Shown here piece after piece: positions 44,676-56,823 of a stretch of 64,000 bases of DNA. How positions within the stretch are numbered: position 1 is the first letter of the stretch; every line of letters starts with the position of its first letter. The notes under the pieces are model-generated. The model was not told the origin of the DNA and made no database searches. It saw only the letters and a program-made list of their open reading frames with translations. Made by a program: the position numbers and the translations under genes. Origin of the DNA: Portulaca oleracea. Its lineage: Eukaryota; Streptophyta; Magnoliopsida; Caryophyllales; Portulacaceae. The stretch covers positions 15,243,501-15,307,500 of the forward strand of contig CM055888.1 in NCBI GenBank assembly GCA_029582165.1. Reading direction: 5' to 3'.

Positions 44676-45456
44676 TGTTGGGAAAATGATGTTTGACCGA
44701 CTTGAATATTCATCATCTTCACTTGGCTTGACATCTTGATCTTCTTGCGGTATGTATGACAAGATGGAGATATGACTTAATAACCAAATGGTTAACTTGT
44801 TTGGATATTGCTAAGAGTCATGGACAAATACATTTTCCTTAAGAACTATTTACTATACCGTAAATGATCCGAGGGATAAAACTTAGCTCTTGTTGCACTC
44901 AAGACATAGGTTTCTCACTTGATTCTCTCAAGTATAGCTGCAGTCTATATTTTAGAGGATGTGATTATAGAATAGAATAGAAGCTTGTGATGATCTCAAA
45001 TGGCTTGGGAATGTCTCCTATTTATAGGAGACTTCCACACCTAATCCAACCCTAATTACACCCCTTAGTCAAAGGCATAATTAAGGTATTTAATGATGGA
45101 TTATGACCTTGACTTGGTCAACTAATATAGTTGTTGGAATACTTATAATATCGGACTTAATATTGATATCATACACTTAATACATAAGATTACATAGCCG
45201 TTAACCATTAAAACAGATTCTAGGTTCCAACACGGTCCATGTTGGATGCAACACGACCCGTGTTGTTCCAACATGACCCGTGTTGAGCCCAGGAATGTTT
45301 TCTTTGCTCTCTGGAGACCAACACGACTCGTGTTGGTCCCAGACTCACCCGTGTTGATCATATTCTTGACGTTTCACTTGTATATGATCCTTGTACTTGA
45401 TATATATAATTCTTTAGGCTATATAATTATCTTATACTCTTGAAATATTTCCAACA
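44676..45456 (-). repeat. 5' LTR of the non-coding element
   Basis: Nearly identical to 39725-40505. The TATA box lies at about 45022 within the 20-bp palindrome GTCTCCTATTTATAGGAGAC (45014-45033). Confidence 0.92.
45227..45358 (-). repeat. U3 palindromes, word CAACACGACCCGTGTTG (5' LTR)
   Basis: The same palindrome set as in the other LTR, 100-230 bp from the LTR start and upstream of the TATA box. A few single-base differences break individual arms. Confidence 0.88.
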
Positions 45457-45626
45457 CAAAATTCTGTGCAAATAGAGTTTTTGTTTTAAATAATAATTAA
45501 ATTCTTTCAGAATAATATGTATGTATATGAATAAAATACAACTCATCTAGATTGAAGAAAAATTTCTAAAAACTATGGTTAAGTGCTCTTAGGTGGGGGG
45601 GAGGTCAGTAGTCATGAGATGAGTGA

Positions 45627-47249
45627 TGTTTAGGCTCGATTTTGTGCCTAAATGTTACTCTTTTCACTTAGAATTTTAGTTCGTCTCCTTTCCTAATAAA
45701 TGTTTCTTATTCATGTTTTTACTAGTTTTGCGCAGGTTAGTTTGGGATCATAACACGGGAAACTCTGAGTTCGTTGGTATCTAGAGTCCCTTCTCAAAAT
45801 TTCAAGGAAGCCGCCTCGGGACCCCGGAAGATAGCCCTCATCCCCAAGGCCAAAAGAAGTCAAGGAAATCCCCAGGAGGTCACGGGCGTAACCCCATTAT
45901 GTAGCGACCGTGACCAAGGGGGAGGATTCAAGCAAAAAGGCCAAGGCAAGGAGGTCACGGGCGTGACCCCCATTTGTAGCGCCTATGACCAATTTAGGGG
46001 AATTTATGGTCAAAAAGCCGAGAGAGGTCACGATCGTTACCCTCAAGGGTAGCGCCCGTGACGCCACTGAAGAAATTTCTGAGAGAGCTGATTTCTAGGA
46101 GGTAGCGGGCATGACGTCTGGAGGTAGCACCCGCTACCACAGCGAAGAATCCAATTCTGCGGACTGAAATCGCCTCGTCATGGGCGTGACAACCAGGGAT
46201 AGCACCCGTGACGACCCTGACTTACGTAATTTTAGGGGATAAAACGACTATGTTTTGTGTAAATTTTCCCTAATGTATATAAACTCGTTCCAAATCTAAA
46301 CCTAGCAAATTTTCGTTACTGTTCTTTTTTCCTTTTTGGGAGCTACTTAGCGCTTTTCCCTAGGCAGATTCTCTCTTCATTTACTCTTAAACACTTCCGT
46401 TATTGTATTTGGTTTTGGATTATTGCAATCAAGGAGCATTTAATTTGAAGACTTATTATTCAAGCTTTGGATTTCTTCTTTTTATTATTATCATCCTAGT
46501 TCTTATTTTGGTAAATCTCTTTCCTTCTCTTATTACTTGTCTTAATTGGTTCTTTTGTGATTAATCTTGTTGTGTTTCTTTCCTTAGTATCATGTTTAGG
46601 TTCCTTGCTCTAGGTTTATTAGTTTTAATGTTTGTTAGCATGATTAGTGGCTAGTTCTTTTAGGGTTTAGGGGGAGGTTTAGCCCCTAATGGGATCCATT
46701 TTCTAAGGTTGGGTCTAGTTAAGGCATTAGGCCATGTTCTATGAGGTTTTCATCCAAAAACTCTCTTGATTGTGGGGTTTAGTATGTAGTGGAAACCCGC
46801 TAAACCTACTTAAACACGATCCCTAGGGTGATTGGATGGATATTCGAACAACTCCTCATTCATTTAGTGGACAAGTTCGGATAGAGTGATTTGCATTTTA
46901 AGCCCTTTAGGTGAGTCTTGTTTCATTTAGTGGACGAGCGTCTAGGGCTAAATTCGGGTATACCTCGGGAGAGGCCCTGGAGTGGCCTTTTCATTGCAAT
47001 AACTCAACTTCTATCTCGGTTTAGTGTCATAATTAGAACCTCCTTGTGCTAGGGTGACTATTAGGAAGCGAAAATCGACCCCTGGGCCCCTTTTTCTCTG
47101 GTTTTTTCTGTTAGTCTGTCTTTATTCTCTTCATCATTTCATAATCATCTTTTTACCTTAAACTAGACAAAGTAGTGAAAGTTTTGATTAAAAGAATCTT
47201 GTTCCCTGTGGATACGATAAACAACCTCGGCTATATTATAGCACGAACA
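45627..47249 (+). mobile_element. Solo LTR (1623 bp)
   Basis: It starts TGTTTAGGCTCG, ends GCACGAACA, and is flanked by AGTGA on both sides (45622-45626, 47250-47254). TATA-like GTATATAAACTCG near 46271. CCCTGTGGATACGA near the end is typical of gypsy R/U5. Its framework is weakly similar to the solo LTR at 14340-16080 (GTTAGCATGATTAG-GGCTAG). Confidence 0.9.
45878..46214 (+). repeat. U3 palindrome cluster, word GGTCACGGGCGTGACC
   Basis: About nine copies or half-copies, including a perfect GGTCACGGGCGTGACC at about 45954 and GTAGC-type variants (GGTAGCACCCGCTACC). Confidence 0.85.
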
Positions 47250-47290
47250 AGTGACCTCCTAGAAAATCTGCAAAGAAAGATTGAAATATA

Positions 47291-47570
47291 CTCCCTCATT
47301 CCTATGTTATCTGTCACTTTCACTAACTTTTTTTCCCATAATATACGTCAGCTTATAATTTCAATATCACATTAATTACTAATTGATTAAATTAACCTTA
47401 TTAATTACATCTTTTCTTCGATTTTTCTTTTTTATTCGCCATTTTTCTTTGTTATTCATCATTTTATTCACATTTTTCTCATTTCAAAGGATGAAATTTA
47501 ATGTAAATGGGAAGCTTTCTTGGTTTTGTGAATTATGTGCTAAGTGACACATAATTTGAGAACAAGGGAG
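47291..47570. mobile_element. Stowaway MITE (280 bp)
   Basis: CTCCCTCATTCCTATGTTAT on the left; reversed right end CTCCCTTGTTCTCAAATTAT; TA on both sides. Confidence 0.8.
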
Positions 47571-47737
47571 TAGGAATATTGAAAATTATTTTTCCAAATC
47601 CATATGCAATAATGCACACTGCATTTATTTGTGTAGCAATTATTGCATTGGTCACACTTGTTGATGTTAGTTATCTAAGTATTCCCACCACTTAGGTAAG
47701 CGTAGCGAGCAACCTTCTCTCAACTCATATTTGTGGT

Positions 47738-48463
47738 TGTTAGGATCAGATTCAGATCTGTTGCCAGTTGTTAGCCACTTGTTAGGGTGTAAAATAGAGC
47801 AATATATGCAGCGGAAGGAAATTTAGGATGATTAAAAAATCGAGGATAATAATAGACAAAGGCAGGAATAAAGATAAAGGGAGAGACAATATTTTTACGT
47901 GGAAACTCAAATCGGGAAAAAAACCACGGGCAGCAATCAGTATCCACTAGTAGAAAAGGAGATATTACAAGAGGTAAAATTTAATCTCTCATACACTCTC
48001 ACAACCTAGAGATGAGTAGGATGAAGATGTGGAAATAACACTGGACCTCCCTCATGGGGAGTTTTGAAGGCTCTCACATCGGCTACGTCTGCCACTCATA
48101 TGGTGGAGATACATGTATAACATTTATACTAATGGTGAGAGAAGGAAACTAGGTTAGAAAACAATAACCTAAGACAACCCTAGCCACTAGCTATCGAGCT
48201 TCATGAGCGGCGGCCCAACAACACGGATGAAGGCCAGCCTTGGCGCTGGTAGCGCCTAAGAGGGTGCTGGCTGCGTCTTCGATCTCATGGCTACTCTGTT
48301 AGACGCTGGCAATGTCCGAATGAGGGAGTAGCGTCTCAAGTTGATAAGCACCGGTGGTGGGCGCTGGTAGCGTCGTGTTTCGCCGTTGTTCGCATATGTG
48401 TTACTGCTTCTTCTTCTCTTGTTCTGGACCCACCAAGGATCCAATGGGCCACAAAACCCAACA
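47738..48463 (-). mobile_element. Solo LTR (726 bp), family shared with 57880-58533
   Basis: In minus orientation it starts TGTTGGGTTTTGTGGCCC and ends ATCCTAACA. The flanks GTGGT and ATGGT agree at 4 of 5 bases. TATA-like AGTATAAATG near 48131. GCAGCGGAAGG and CGTGG-AAC in R/U5 resemble Copia-type LTRs. It shares long stretches with 57880-58533 (CATGTATAA-ATTTATACTAATG, GAGAAGGAAACTAGGTTA). Confidence 0.75.
48242..48375 (-). repeat. U3 palindromes, word GGCGCTGGTAGCGCC
   Basis: A perfect copy at 48242-48256; weaker ones near 48267, 48303-48335 and 48360-48375. The same word is used in the related LTR at 58382-58531. Confidence 0.82.
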
Positions 48464-48684
48464 ATGGTTAATGAATGTGGCACAACACCTTCTTTCCCTG
48501 TAGTGTATAAGACACTACTCTTAGTGCTAACTAGAGAATGAAACAAAGCCAATTATAGAATCACTAGGATATTAATCAGATTCAATGAAACTCAAGAAAA
48601 TATTGTGAATTCGCTTGGGATTATCAACCATCTAAACATCTGGCTACTTGAGTTTTTATTTAAGTAGGCCATGATATATATTCA

Positions 48685-48881
48685 GCCCTGTTCTTTGGAT
48701 TTGTTAAAATCAGGTTTGGATGGATTGGATTGGATTGGATTGGATAAGTTGTGATGCATTGTAGGGGAATTGTATTTTTAGAGAGGATGTTCTTTTCGGG
48801 AATTGTGTAAGGTTTAGATAAGTTTAGATAGGTTTGGATTGAAGTGGATTGGATAGTTGAACCAATCCAAAGAACAGGGTC
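48685..48881. mobile_element. hAT-like MITE, family 2 (about 197 bp)
   Basis: Terminal repeats CCCTGTTCTTTGGATT and its exact reverse complement AATCCAAAGAACAGGG. A TGGAT tandem (48719-48745) lies inside. Confidence 0.8.
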
Positions 48882-49127
48882 GAACTTTTCTTCCCAGATT
48901 ATAGAGCAAGCACAATAGACTAATTGATATGGCAACCAATAACATACATATTAAACTAGGTCCAATGGAGACCCTTGTAACAACTAACAACGGTGTCATG
49001 TGCCCATGCTCAATCCTGGGGTAGGTTAGAGGGGCGATCGTTCAAGGTTCACGATTTTAAAAAATAAATTGTCTTGGTTTAAGTATTTGATCGAGAATAT
49101 AAATAGTAGTATTAAAATATTTAATAT
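48882..49127. other. Spacer
   Basis: No gene or repeat seen. Confidence 0.4.
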
Positions 49128-49237
49128 CACAACAAGAAAATTACTTTGGACAATAAAATTTCTTTTTTACCTTAGTCCAATTTTTGTTGCCCTTTACCAT
49201 AGTGCTACAAAAATAAATTGTCACGATTAGGTAGTTT

Positions 49238-49445
49238 TGTAAAAGGAAGAGAGAAATTGGGGAAGAATGATGTTTGTTATTGTCAGAATGAATAATCAGT
49301 TGTACAAGATAGTAAGCTAAATATATATACAAGGAGCACCAACAAATCCTATAACCGACTCAAGGTGAGATAGCAAAGTAGGTAGGTGCACATTATTGGT
49401 ATACAGCTAGCATATAGCTGGACTACAAAATAAATATCCTTAACA
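49238..49445 (-). repeat. 3' LTR of the Copia element
   Basis: 208 bp, TGTTAAGG...TTTTACA in sense orientation. It has a single U3 palindrome (CAGCTAGCATATAGCTG, about 49405-49421) and a TATA-like run upstream of the end. Confidence 0.9.
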
Positions 49446-50850
49446 TCCCCCCCCCCCCCAAGTTGGATTTGGGGGAGAAGCCAACAAACCCATCCTTGAA
49501 GCAAGATAGTTGTGAGCCACTTCCCCAAGAGGCTTGGTTAAAATGTCAGTTATTTGCTCCTTTGTGTGAACGTGTGAGAGTCGAAGAAAACCTTCAATGA
49601 GCTTGTCACGAGTGTAGTTACAGTCGATATTGAAGTGCTTGGTACGTTTGTGAAAAACCGGATTGGAAGCAATGTGTATGGCCGCCTTGTTGTCACATAA
49701 TACCTCAATAGGCAAAGGAAAAGGAATGTGAAGATCCCGAAGCAGCTGAGCAACCCATTCCAACTACGACGTAGTAGCTGACATGGCCCGATATTCGGCC
49801 TCAGCCGAAGATTTGGGGACCGTCTTTTGTTTCTTAGTCTTCTAGGAGACCAAATGATCACCAAGGAAGACACAATAACCAGTGAGAGAGCGGGCGATCA
49901 TGTGGTAGTCACCACAGTCCGCATCACAATACGCCAGAATGGTGAAGGGAGAGTCCTTCCGAAAGAAAAGAACTTTGTGAATAGTGCCCTTCAAATAACG
50001 TAATACATGGAGAGCGGCCTAATAATGGGGGACCCGAGGTGGTTGGACAAATTGACTCAGGCGTTGTGTCGCATAGGAAATATCGGGTCTGGTAATAGTG
50101 AGATAAAGGAGGCGACCAACAATTCGCCTATAAGATTTTGGATCATCAAGAAGTTCCCCAGTCTCATTATCAAGCTATCCTCGGGAAAGAGGGAAATTGG
50201 CAGACTTAGAGCCAGTGAGTCCGGCATCGTGAAGAATATCAAGCACATACTGCCTCTGATTGAGGAAAGTGCCTGTATCAGAACGAGATATCTCAATACC
50301 AAGAAAATACCTTGCAAGGCCGAGGTCCTTGATAGTGTATGCTTGATGAAGCTGGCATTTCATGGCAGATATAGTTGGCTCATCATCCCCAGTAATTAAT
50401 AAGTCATCAACGTAGACTAAGATGTGGGTGAAACGTCCCAGATTTTCACGGGTAAAGAGGGAATAATCATATTTGGATTGAATAAAACCATGTTATTTCA
50501 GGATTTGGTGAGCTCCAAATTCCATTGACGAGAAGCCTGTTTCAACCCATACAAGGAACGCTCCAATTTACAAACATGACCGGAAGAGGCCTTAGTATAC
50601 CCTTGAGGAGTTTGCATATAAACTTCTTCTTCGATGAACCCATGAAGAAAAGCGTTGTTAATATCAAGTTGGTGCAATGGCCATCCCATAGAGGTGGCAA
50701 TAGAGATGAAAACTTGAATCGTAGGCAATTTGGCAACCGGTGAAAAAGTGTGTTTGTAGTCTCGATCTTTGACTTGTTCAAATCCACGAATAACCAGTCG
50801 TGCTTTATAGCGCTCAATAGAACCATCCGGCCGAAATTAAACCTTGTATA
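49440..50850 (-). pseudogene. Copia RT and RNase H, decayed
   Basis: RT motifs on the minus strand: YKARLVIRGFEQV-DRDY, WPLHQLDINNAFLHG, LERSLYGLKQASRQW, the catalytic THILVYVDDLLIT (about 50418-50385), IKDLGLARYFLGIEIS. RNase H: KSSAEAEYRAM, VLCDNKAAIHIASNPVFH-RTKH and LTKPLG; the frame runs into the LTR through the purine tract. Stops and shifts break it at 50834, near 50497, near 50380, near 50174, at 49842 and near 49765. Confidence 0.88.
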
Positions 50851-51409
50851 CCCACTTGGAAGTGAGCAACTCTTTTCCGAGCGGCAATTGGGTCAAAACC
50901 CATGTATTGTTAGATTCCAAGGTCTCTAACTCCTTCATGGCAACCACACATTCGGGGATGGTACATGCTTGTTGATATGAATAGGGCTCAGAAACATGCA
51001 TGGTGCTCAGTAGAGAATGGAAAAATTTACTAGAATAGTGTGAAAAAGAGGCAGAATCAAAAAGAGGACAACTACCAGAGGTCATGAAGCCCTGTAGCTG
51101 AGAAGTTTCACTTCGATAATGAGATGGCTGAACAAAATCTTTGAGCCATGAAGGAAGGGCACTGACTCTCTGAGATCTTCGAGCAAGAGGAGTGGGCAAT
51201 TCTTTAGTGTTGAGAGGTGAGCCAGCCATGATTGAAGTAGGCACACTGTGTTCCATAGGGTGAAGACCAACCGAGCCAAGACCATTAAAGTGCAACTGGC
51301 CAGTGGACCGAGTAGCACTTTCTTCCTGAGTAGAATTAACATGTGAATCTGATGGGATCCTAGGTGCAATATCAAGACCAACCGAGTCGAGATACACACC
51401 ATGTTGAGG

Positions 51410-52836
51410 TCACAAACCATAATCACTGGTAACCTCAGGTTGGGAAACAACCGACACATATTGCTTGAGGGGAAACTCATGTTCCCTAAAAATCACATCG
51501 CGACTGTGAAAAACTTTCCTCTCTCCTAGATCATACACCTTATACCCCTTGACTCCAAAAGTGTATCCTAGCAAGACACCCCTAGTGGCTCGTGCGTCAA
51601 ATTTGTCACGTCGTTCTGTATTAACCGCATAACAAATGCAACCGATCACTCTCAAATCGCCATTGTCAGGCTTTCGGCCAAACAAAACTTCAGAAGGGCT
51701 TCGCCACTTAAGAGTCTCCATGGGCAGTCGATTGATAATGTGGGTGGCTGCAAGCACACACTCCCCCCAGAGATATTTAGGAAGGTTTGCTTGAAATCGA
51801 ATGGCCCGAGAAACTCCAAGGAGATGTTAGTGTTTTCTCTCAACCACCCCATTTTGTTGAGGAGTCCTGGCCACTGATCTCTGATGAACAACACCCTTGG
51901 AAGTGAAAAATTGGGAACAAGTGCTTTGAATAAATTCATCGTCAAATCGCACTGTCTTGACAGCAGCCTGGAAATGATTCTCAACAAGGTAGAAAAAATT
52001 TTCAATAGCACCAAAAACTTGAGTTTTATTTCTCAACAATTGTGTCCAAGTACAACAGGAAAAATCATCTACAATGGTCAAAAAATAATTAGCACCATCT
52101 TGATTAGCAACCTTGTAGGGACCCCAGAGATCCATGTGAATCAATTGGAAAGCAGAGACAGTCTTTATAAAACTTCTATCAAACGATAACCTATGAGCTT
52201 TTGTTAAAATGGAAGTCTCATACTCGAGTTGCTTATTTGTAAAACCACTGAATTCTAACATGTGTTTCGTCTTGGACAATGACATATAACCTAACCGTGC
52301 ATGTAAAATCTCACAAGAGGGAGAAACATGAGTAGTAGTAGCAGCAAGATCAATAGATTGCTTAGAATTTCCTTCATAGACATTATTCATGACCTGGTGC
52401 TTGGCACAAGACTGCATCCTATATAGCCATGCTGTTACGGGAGCCACAACCACCTTCTTACTACTTAAAAGGTCCTGGAAAATGCACTTGTCAGGATATA
52501 ATCGGATGCACAAACTCTGATCGTTCAACAACTTTATCACAGACAATAGATTGTATTTGAAATCCGGAATATAAAGAGCTTTGTGCAAAGTTATTCTAGG
52601 AGTAATGTGTACGGTTCTTGCCATGGTGACTGTCTTAACAGTACCGTCAGGCATGACAACATGGATTGATTGTGGCAGAGGTGCTATCTCGTTAAAAAGA
52701 TCAAGGTCGTGGGTCATGTGGTCACTTCCTCCGGTATCAACAATCCAATCAGAAGTATTCGTGCTAGCAGCGCAACAAGAGCTAAAGGTTGCAATAGTAG
52801 ATATGTTACCTGCAAATTGAGCAAATTGTCCAGTTT
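51410..52836 (-). pseudogene. Copia protease and integrase, decayed
   Basis: The protease active site WIVDTGGSDHMTHD lies about 52755-52705. INT: HARLGYMSLSKTKHM followed by a zinc pair that has lost both Cys (YETSILTKAHRL where relatives have CETC). The catalytic residues IHMDLWGP, VRFDDEF and QQNGVVERKH are present. A stop at about 51826 precedes the core's end (NRLPMETLKWRSPSEVLFG, GCICYAV, RGVLLGY). The segment 51397-50837 is the linker to RT (TSKWVYKV). Confidence 0.87.
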
Positions 52837-53029
52837 AATCTGACTAAGCATCAGAATGCTTTCCCTTGCCTTTGGCAAGCTTCATTGCCTCAAGTGCAAT
52901 AACTTCTGTGAATCTACTGTCAAAAGGATAATCACCATGCTTACCAACATTAGGATCATCACAATTATGCAAAGGAGTATCCTACTCAGCTGCAGAGGTA
53001 TGAATATTTGCTGCTACTCTCGGCACTTT

Positions 53030-53979
53030 CTTCTTTTACCCATACCAGTCAGGATATCCATTTAACTTGAAACATTGATCCCTTTCATGCCCCGGCCGCT
53101 GACAATAATCACAAAATTTGTTGTTCTTGTTGTGCTTCTTTGGATCCTTCCTCCCTTTGCTCATAGGTCTGACAGTTGCAAGTGCAGTGAAGTTCATCTC
53201 ATTCTCCATATCTGGCACTTGTTTAGGAGCACAAGCAGCGATTTCCTACTGGCATGAATGCTGCCAGACACTTGCTTCTGACATTCTGCACGTTGAATGA
53301 GAGAAAACGCCTTGTTTACGGTTGGTAGAGGTTCCATCACGAGGATTTGACCTCGTACCGCATCATAATCGTCATTAAGATGCATCAGAAACTGTAACAA
53401 TCTCCTTTGTTGTTCCAATCTAGCAGTCTCCTTGCCATGAGGACAAGCAACTGGACAAGCACAAACGGGAATCGGCGCCATTGCACTCAATTCGTCCCAT
53501 AATTGCTTCAATCTGGTGTAGTAAACGGCAACCGAGTTGTTTCCTTGATACAACTCACCAATCTCCTTCTCCAATTGATACAACATAGGGCCATCACTTT
53601 GACTAAAACGCTCAGTCAATTCTTCCCATAGTTCTTGCGCTGAATCCACATAGAGAAAGGATTATACTAGATCAACAATCATGGAGTTCAAGAGCCAACT
53701 TATCACCATGCTATCACATTTAATCCACTACTCTAATTGATCTGCTGTATAGTTAAATCATTTGCAATCACCAGTGATGAACCCTAGCTTGACCTTAGTT
53801 CGAAGCGCAATCTTCACCGAACGACTCCACTTTTCGAAATTTAGGCCACTCAATTTGATATTGATGATTTGTAATCCTGAATAATCTGAACTCTGAAGAA
53901 AGAGTGGATCGTTGTTGTAAAAGATCACATTCATCTGAACTTCTCCGCTGACTTCAGAATTCACGTCTTCGCCGGACAT
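53030..53979 (-). pseudogene. gag: Copia gag, broken
   Basis: The N-terminal part (ATG 53979) reads LSGLNFEKWSRSVKIALRTK-KLGFI, the UBN2_3/gag_3 type of Copia Gag. After stops near 53757-53650 it resumes with ELWEELTERFSQSD, LYQLEKEIGELYQGNNSVAVYYTRL and FLMHLNDDYDAVRGQIL. In another frame a zinc knuckle CDYCQRPGHERDQC (about 53115-53070) follows. Confidence 0.86.
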
Positions 53980-54142
53980 GGAGATTTCTCATAATAGAGG
54001 CAAATTCAAGAAATCAGTTAAAGGAGAGAGTATCGATCAAACAAAGAATCAATCGGATGAACAATAGTTCGAATCCAGATTGAAAGATGGAAAAAAAATA
54101 ATAATCGCAGGCAAACAAACCTAGCACTCTGATACCATACCA

Positions 54143-54349
54143 TGTAAAAGGAAGAGAGAAATTGGGGAAGAATGATGTTTGTTATTTTCAGAATGAATAA
54201 TCAGTTGTACAAGATAGTAAGCTAAATATATATACAAGGAGTACCACAAATCCGATAACTGACTCAAGGTGAGACAACAAAGTAGGTCGGTGCACATTAT
54301 TGGTATACAGCTGGCATATAGCTGAACTAAAAAATAAATATCCTTAACA
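54143..54349 (-). repeat. 5' LTR of the Copia element
   Basis: 207 bp, about 13 differences plus small indels from the 3' LTR by eye. Confidence 0.9.
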
Positions 54350-54642
54350 AGTTTTATGCTCAAAGCACAAAATTCGGGCTACAAATTAGTAAAAATGGTA
54401 GCATAAGTTAGTTGTGGTGGGAAACCAAATTTTTTTGTTGCCTTAGTAACTTTAGACAACCATTTTTCTTTAAATTGTTGCCCAATCTATATCAATTGCA
54501 ACAAAATAAAGTTTTGTTGCCACATATAATGTAATTAACCACAAAATTATTTGGTTTCCCTAATTTAAATTAATGCAATAATAATTTTTTTATTGCCCAA
54601 ACTACTCTAAATTTGTTGCCTAAATATATGTTTCTTGTTGTG

Positions 54643-55172
54643 TATGTTATGCAAACAAAATAAGGAGTGAGGGAGAAGCAATTCATATTTTACTTTGTCA
54701 AAAAAGAGAGAGATATATAGAGAAGGGCAATTGAAGAGTCAACATATCAATTATTATTTATCTTTACTACGCATCATTGGACATAGAAGAGTCATATTTT
54801 ATATCTATGTATTGCAAAAAAAGATAATTTTTCACGAATACACATTTAACTAAATTCTTAACATGGTTGTTTATAAATAATGACATACTTTTCAAATCAC
54901 CTCAATCTGAAAATGGATACACTATATTATCTGAGAGTCGAAAAATATCATAACCGCACCTGCATGTGCCGCCTAATAAATCTTAGGTAGCCAATGGACG
55001 AGATGTACAACAAGCATGCATTCAATGTGCAACCTCGTGCACTATGTCGATAATATCTAATATAGTGCTCATTGTCAAATGTCCAAGTGACCCCGCTACA
55101 TTCTTGAATTCCGAGGAATTTGCTTGTAAGTCACCATCTAACAACCACAATGAGATTGCATATAAATATGTA
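54643..55172. other. AT-rich spacer
   Basis: No gene or repeat seen. Confidence 0.4.
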
Positions 55173-55386
55173 CTCCCTCCGTCCCAAATTAATTCACACT
55201 CTGACTAAATTTTGACCATTAATTTCTCACAAATTATAATGAGTTACAATATGAAATTACTGTCATTAGAAAGATACTTTACTAAAAATTACAATGGAGA
55301 TAATTTCTTATTTAACTCATCGTAATTTATGAGTAATCAACGGTGAAAATTTAGTCAAAATGTCAATTAATTTGGGATGAAGGGAG
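55173..55386. mobile_element. Stowaway MITE (214 bp)
   Basis: CTCCCTCCGTCCCAAATTAA on the left; reversed right end CTCCCTTCATCCCAAATTAA; TA on both sides. Confidence 0.87.
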
Positions 55387-56823
55387 TATTATATTCGTCC
55401 CATCTTCTTTGTCATCCTAACTAAATTTAGAAAATTAATATATATTGGAAATGATGTAAAAAAATATGTAACTTACCCGAATTACCCTACATTAATCTAT
55501 AAATATATAAAACTAATATATTCGGAATTTGAAATACTCAACCTAGAGTGATTGTAGGGGTTATTGGCCAATCATATGAAAGAAAAAAAAAATTCGATTT
55601 AAAAATACAGTAAATAATTCCCGCTCATGAAATAATAATAAAAAAAAAATTTAAAAATAAACAAGAAGTTTAATCAGATTAGGAACCTATCTTATCTAAT
55701 TAAGATTCTACCTCCTAACCCAATTAGAAGTCTAACTTCCTCTCACGTCCCAACACCCACCCAAATCTAATCAGGAGTCTACCTCCCAACCTAATATAGA
55801 CACATTCAAATATCTTTTATTCTCTTCCAATTTGTCAACTATCAATGTTTGAAGCAACCATTGAATTCTGGGCAAACTTACAAATACAAACAGGTTAATT
55901 TTCTTTTAATCTTATTTATAAGTTACAATAACATCTACTATGTATTTCTTTATCACAAACCAAAGTTTCTTATTCATAATCAATATATTTACGTTCAATT
56001 TTCCTTAACCGAGTTTAAAGTATTCACATGTAACTCAGTAAGAATATTAATGTACACATCAATTTATTATTCCACATATCGATTTATTTATGAGTTATGA
56101 CATTCAAATCCTGCTTAAGTTTATTCTATGCGTCAATTTATTTATCTCAACATTTTCTTTAACACAAACTCAATTTTCTCATTCATAAAGCACCGGCGAG
56201 ACATCAAGAATCGCAAATTCGTTTACATCTTCAGCAGATAAGATTTGCGGGTCAAACTATTATCACCAAGTAAGTCTTCCTACATCTTCCCTTTTCTTAT
56301 TTTACTGCTATCACTATCAATATTATTGCACACATCAACCCAGTTTGTTTTATTCGACTTCCATCCTTTTATTATCAACACTTTTTATTATAGTTTCATC
56401 CTTATATTTATTCCACTGCCTCAAAATAGTGTTGTCAATATTTAATCATATAAACTTACCATGTGTGCAAGATATATTTGTCAATATCAATCCGTGGATG
56501 CCTTTGCAATGCACAAATCTGATTCATCATCAAAATATATCTATGTTTGGCAAGTTAATAGATATATCTAAAATCTATTAATATATAAAAGTAATATCTT
56601 TTAATTTTGAAATAATCAAACCGAAGTGAATGTAGGATGTCTCAACCAATAAAATTACAGATAAAGAAAAGTGTGACAACTACTCTTCCCACCTATCTAT
56701 AACTGAGCAGTTACAAAAAGAAACTCACAAGATCATGACTCCTAATTTCTCTCTCCTTATCTAGAAACTGATTGTTATCATTAACAACAACAATCATAAA
56801 GATCACATCTGTAACATCCTATG
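55387..56823. other. AT-rich spacer
   Basis: No convincing gene. CTATTAATATATAAAAGTAAT at 56575 and a similar phrase near 55496 recall the start of some plant Helitrons, but no 3' end could be paired. Confidence 0.35.

Larger units (their letters stand above)
39725..45456 (-). mobile_element. Non-coding LTR element (LARD-like), complete ends
   Basis: Two 781-bp LTRs (39725-40505 and 44676-45456) differ at about 20 positions by eye. They are flanked by identical CAAAA duplications (39720-39724, 45457-45461). The minus strand is the sense strand: there the LTR has a TATA box (CTATAAATAGG) and a purine tract ATAGCGGGGGAT (40517-40506) abuts the 3' LTR start TGTTGGAAAT. No standard primer site was recognised beside the 5' LTR. 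The 4170-bp interior has no gene-like frame, so mobility must come from another element. Confidence 0.88.
38673..45484. mobile_element. TIR element (about 1.07 kb) split by an LTR element
   Basis: Left end CAAAAACTCTATTTGTACAG then AATTTTGTGC. The right end, read in reverse, is CAAAAACTCTATTTGCACAG then AATTTTGTGCC once the LTR element and its duplication are removed. TTAAAT flanks both ends. It also holds a Stowaway at 39072-39320. No ORF; class uncertain. Confidence 0.7.
49238..54349 (-). mobile_element. Copia element, complete ends, decayed coding region
   Basis: Short LTRs (49238-49445 and 54143-54349), AGTTT duplications at 49233-49237 and 54350-54354, an initiator-Met primer site (TGGTATCAGAGTGC, about 54132-54119) and a purine tract of 13 G next to the 3' LTR. 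Order on the minus strand: gag, PR, INT, RT, RNase H, as in Ty1/copia. The short LTR suggests an Ale-like lineage, but this is a guess. Confidence 0.92.
49128..54642. mobile_element. CACTA-like non-autonomous element split by a Copia element
   Basis: Left end CACAACAAGAAAATT; reversed right end CACAACAAGAAACATA; both are one base from the usual CACTACAAGAAA. A 3-bp duplication TAT flanks it (49125-49127, 54643-54645), as CACTA elements make. Without the Copia insertion it is about 400 bp and has no gene. GTTGCC words recur inside. Confidence 0.78.

Noticed and set aside
56560..56600. Possible Helitron 5' end (CTATTAATATATAAAAGTAAT)
   Set aside because: Too AT-rich to be specific; no matching 3' hairpin with CTRR end could be paired.
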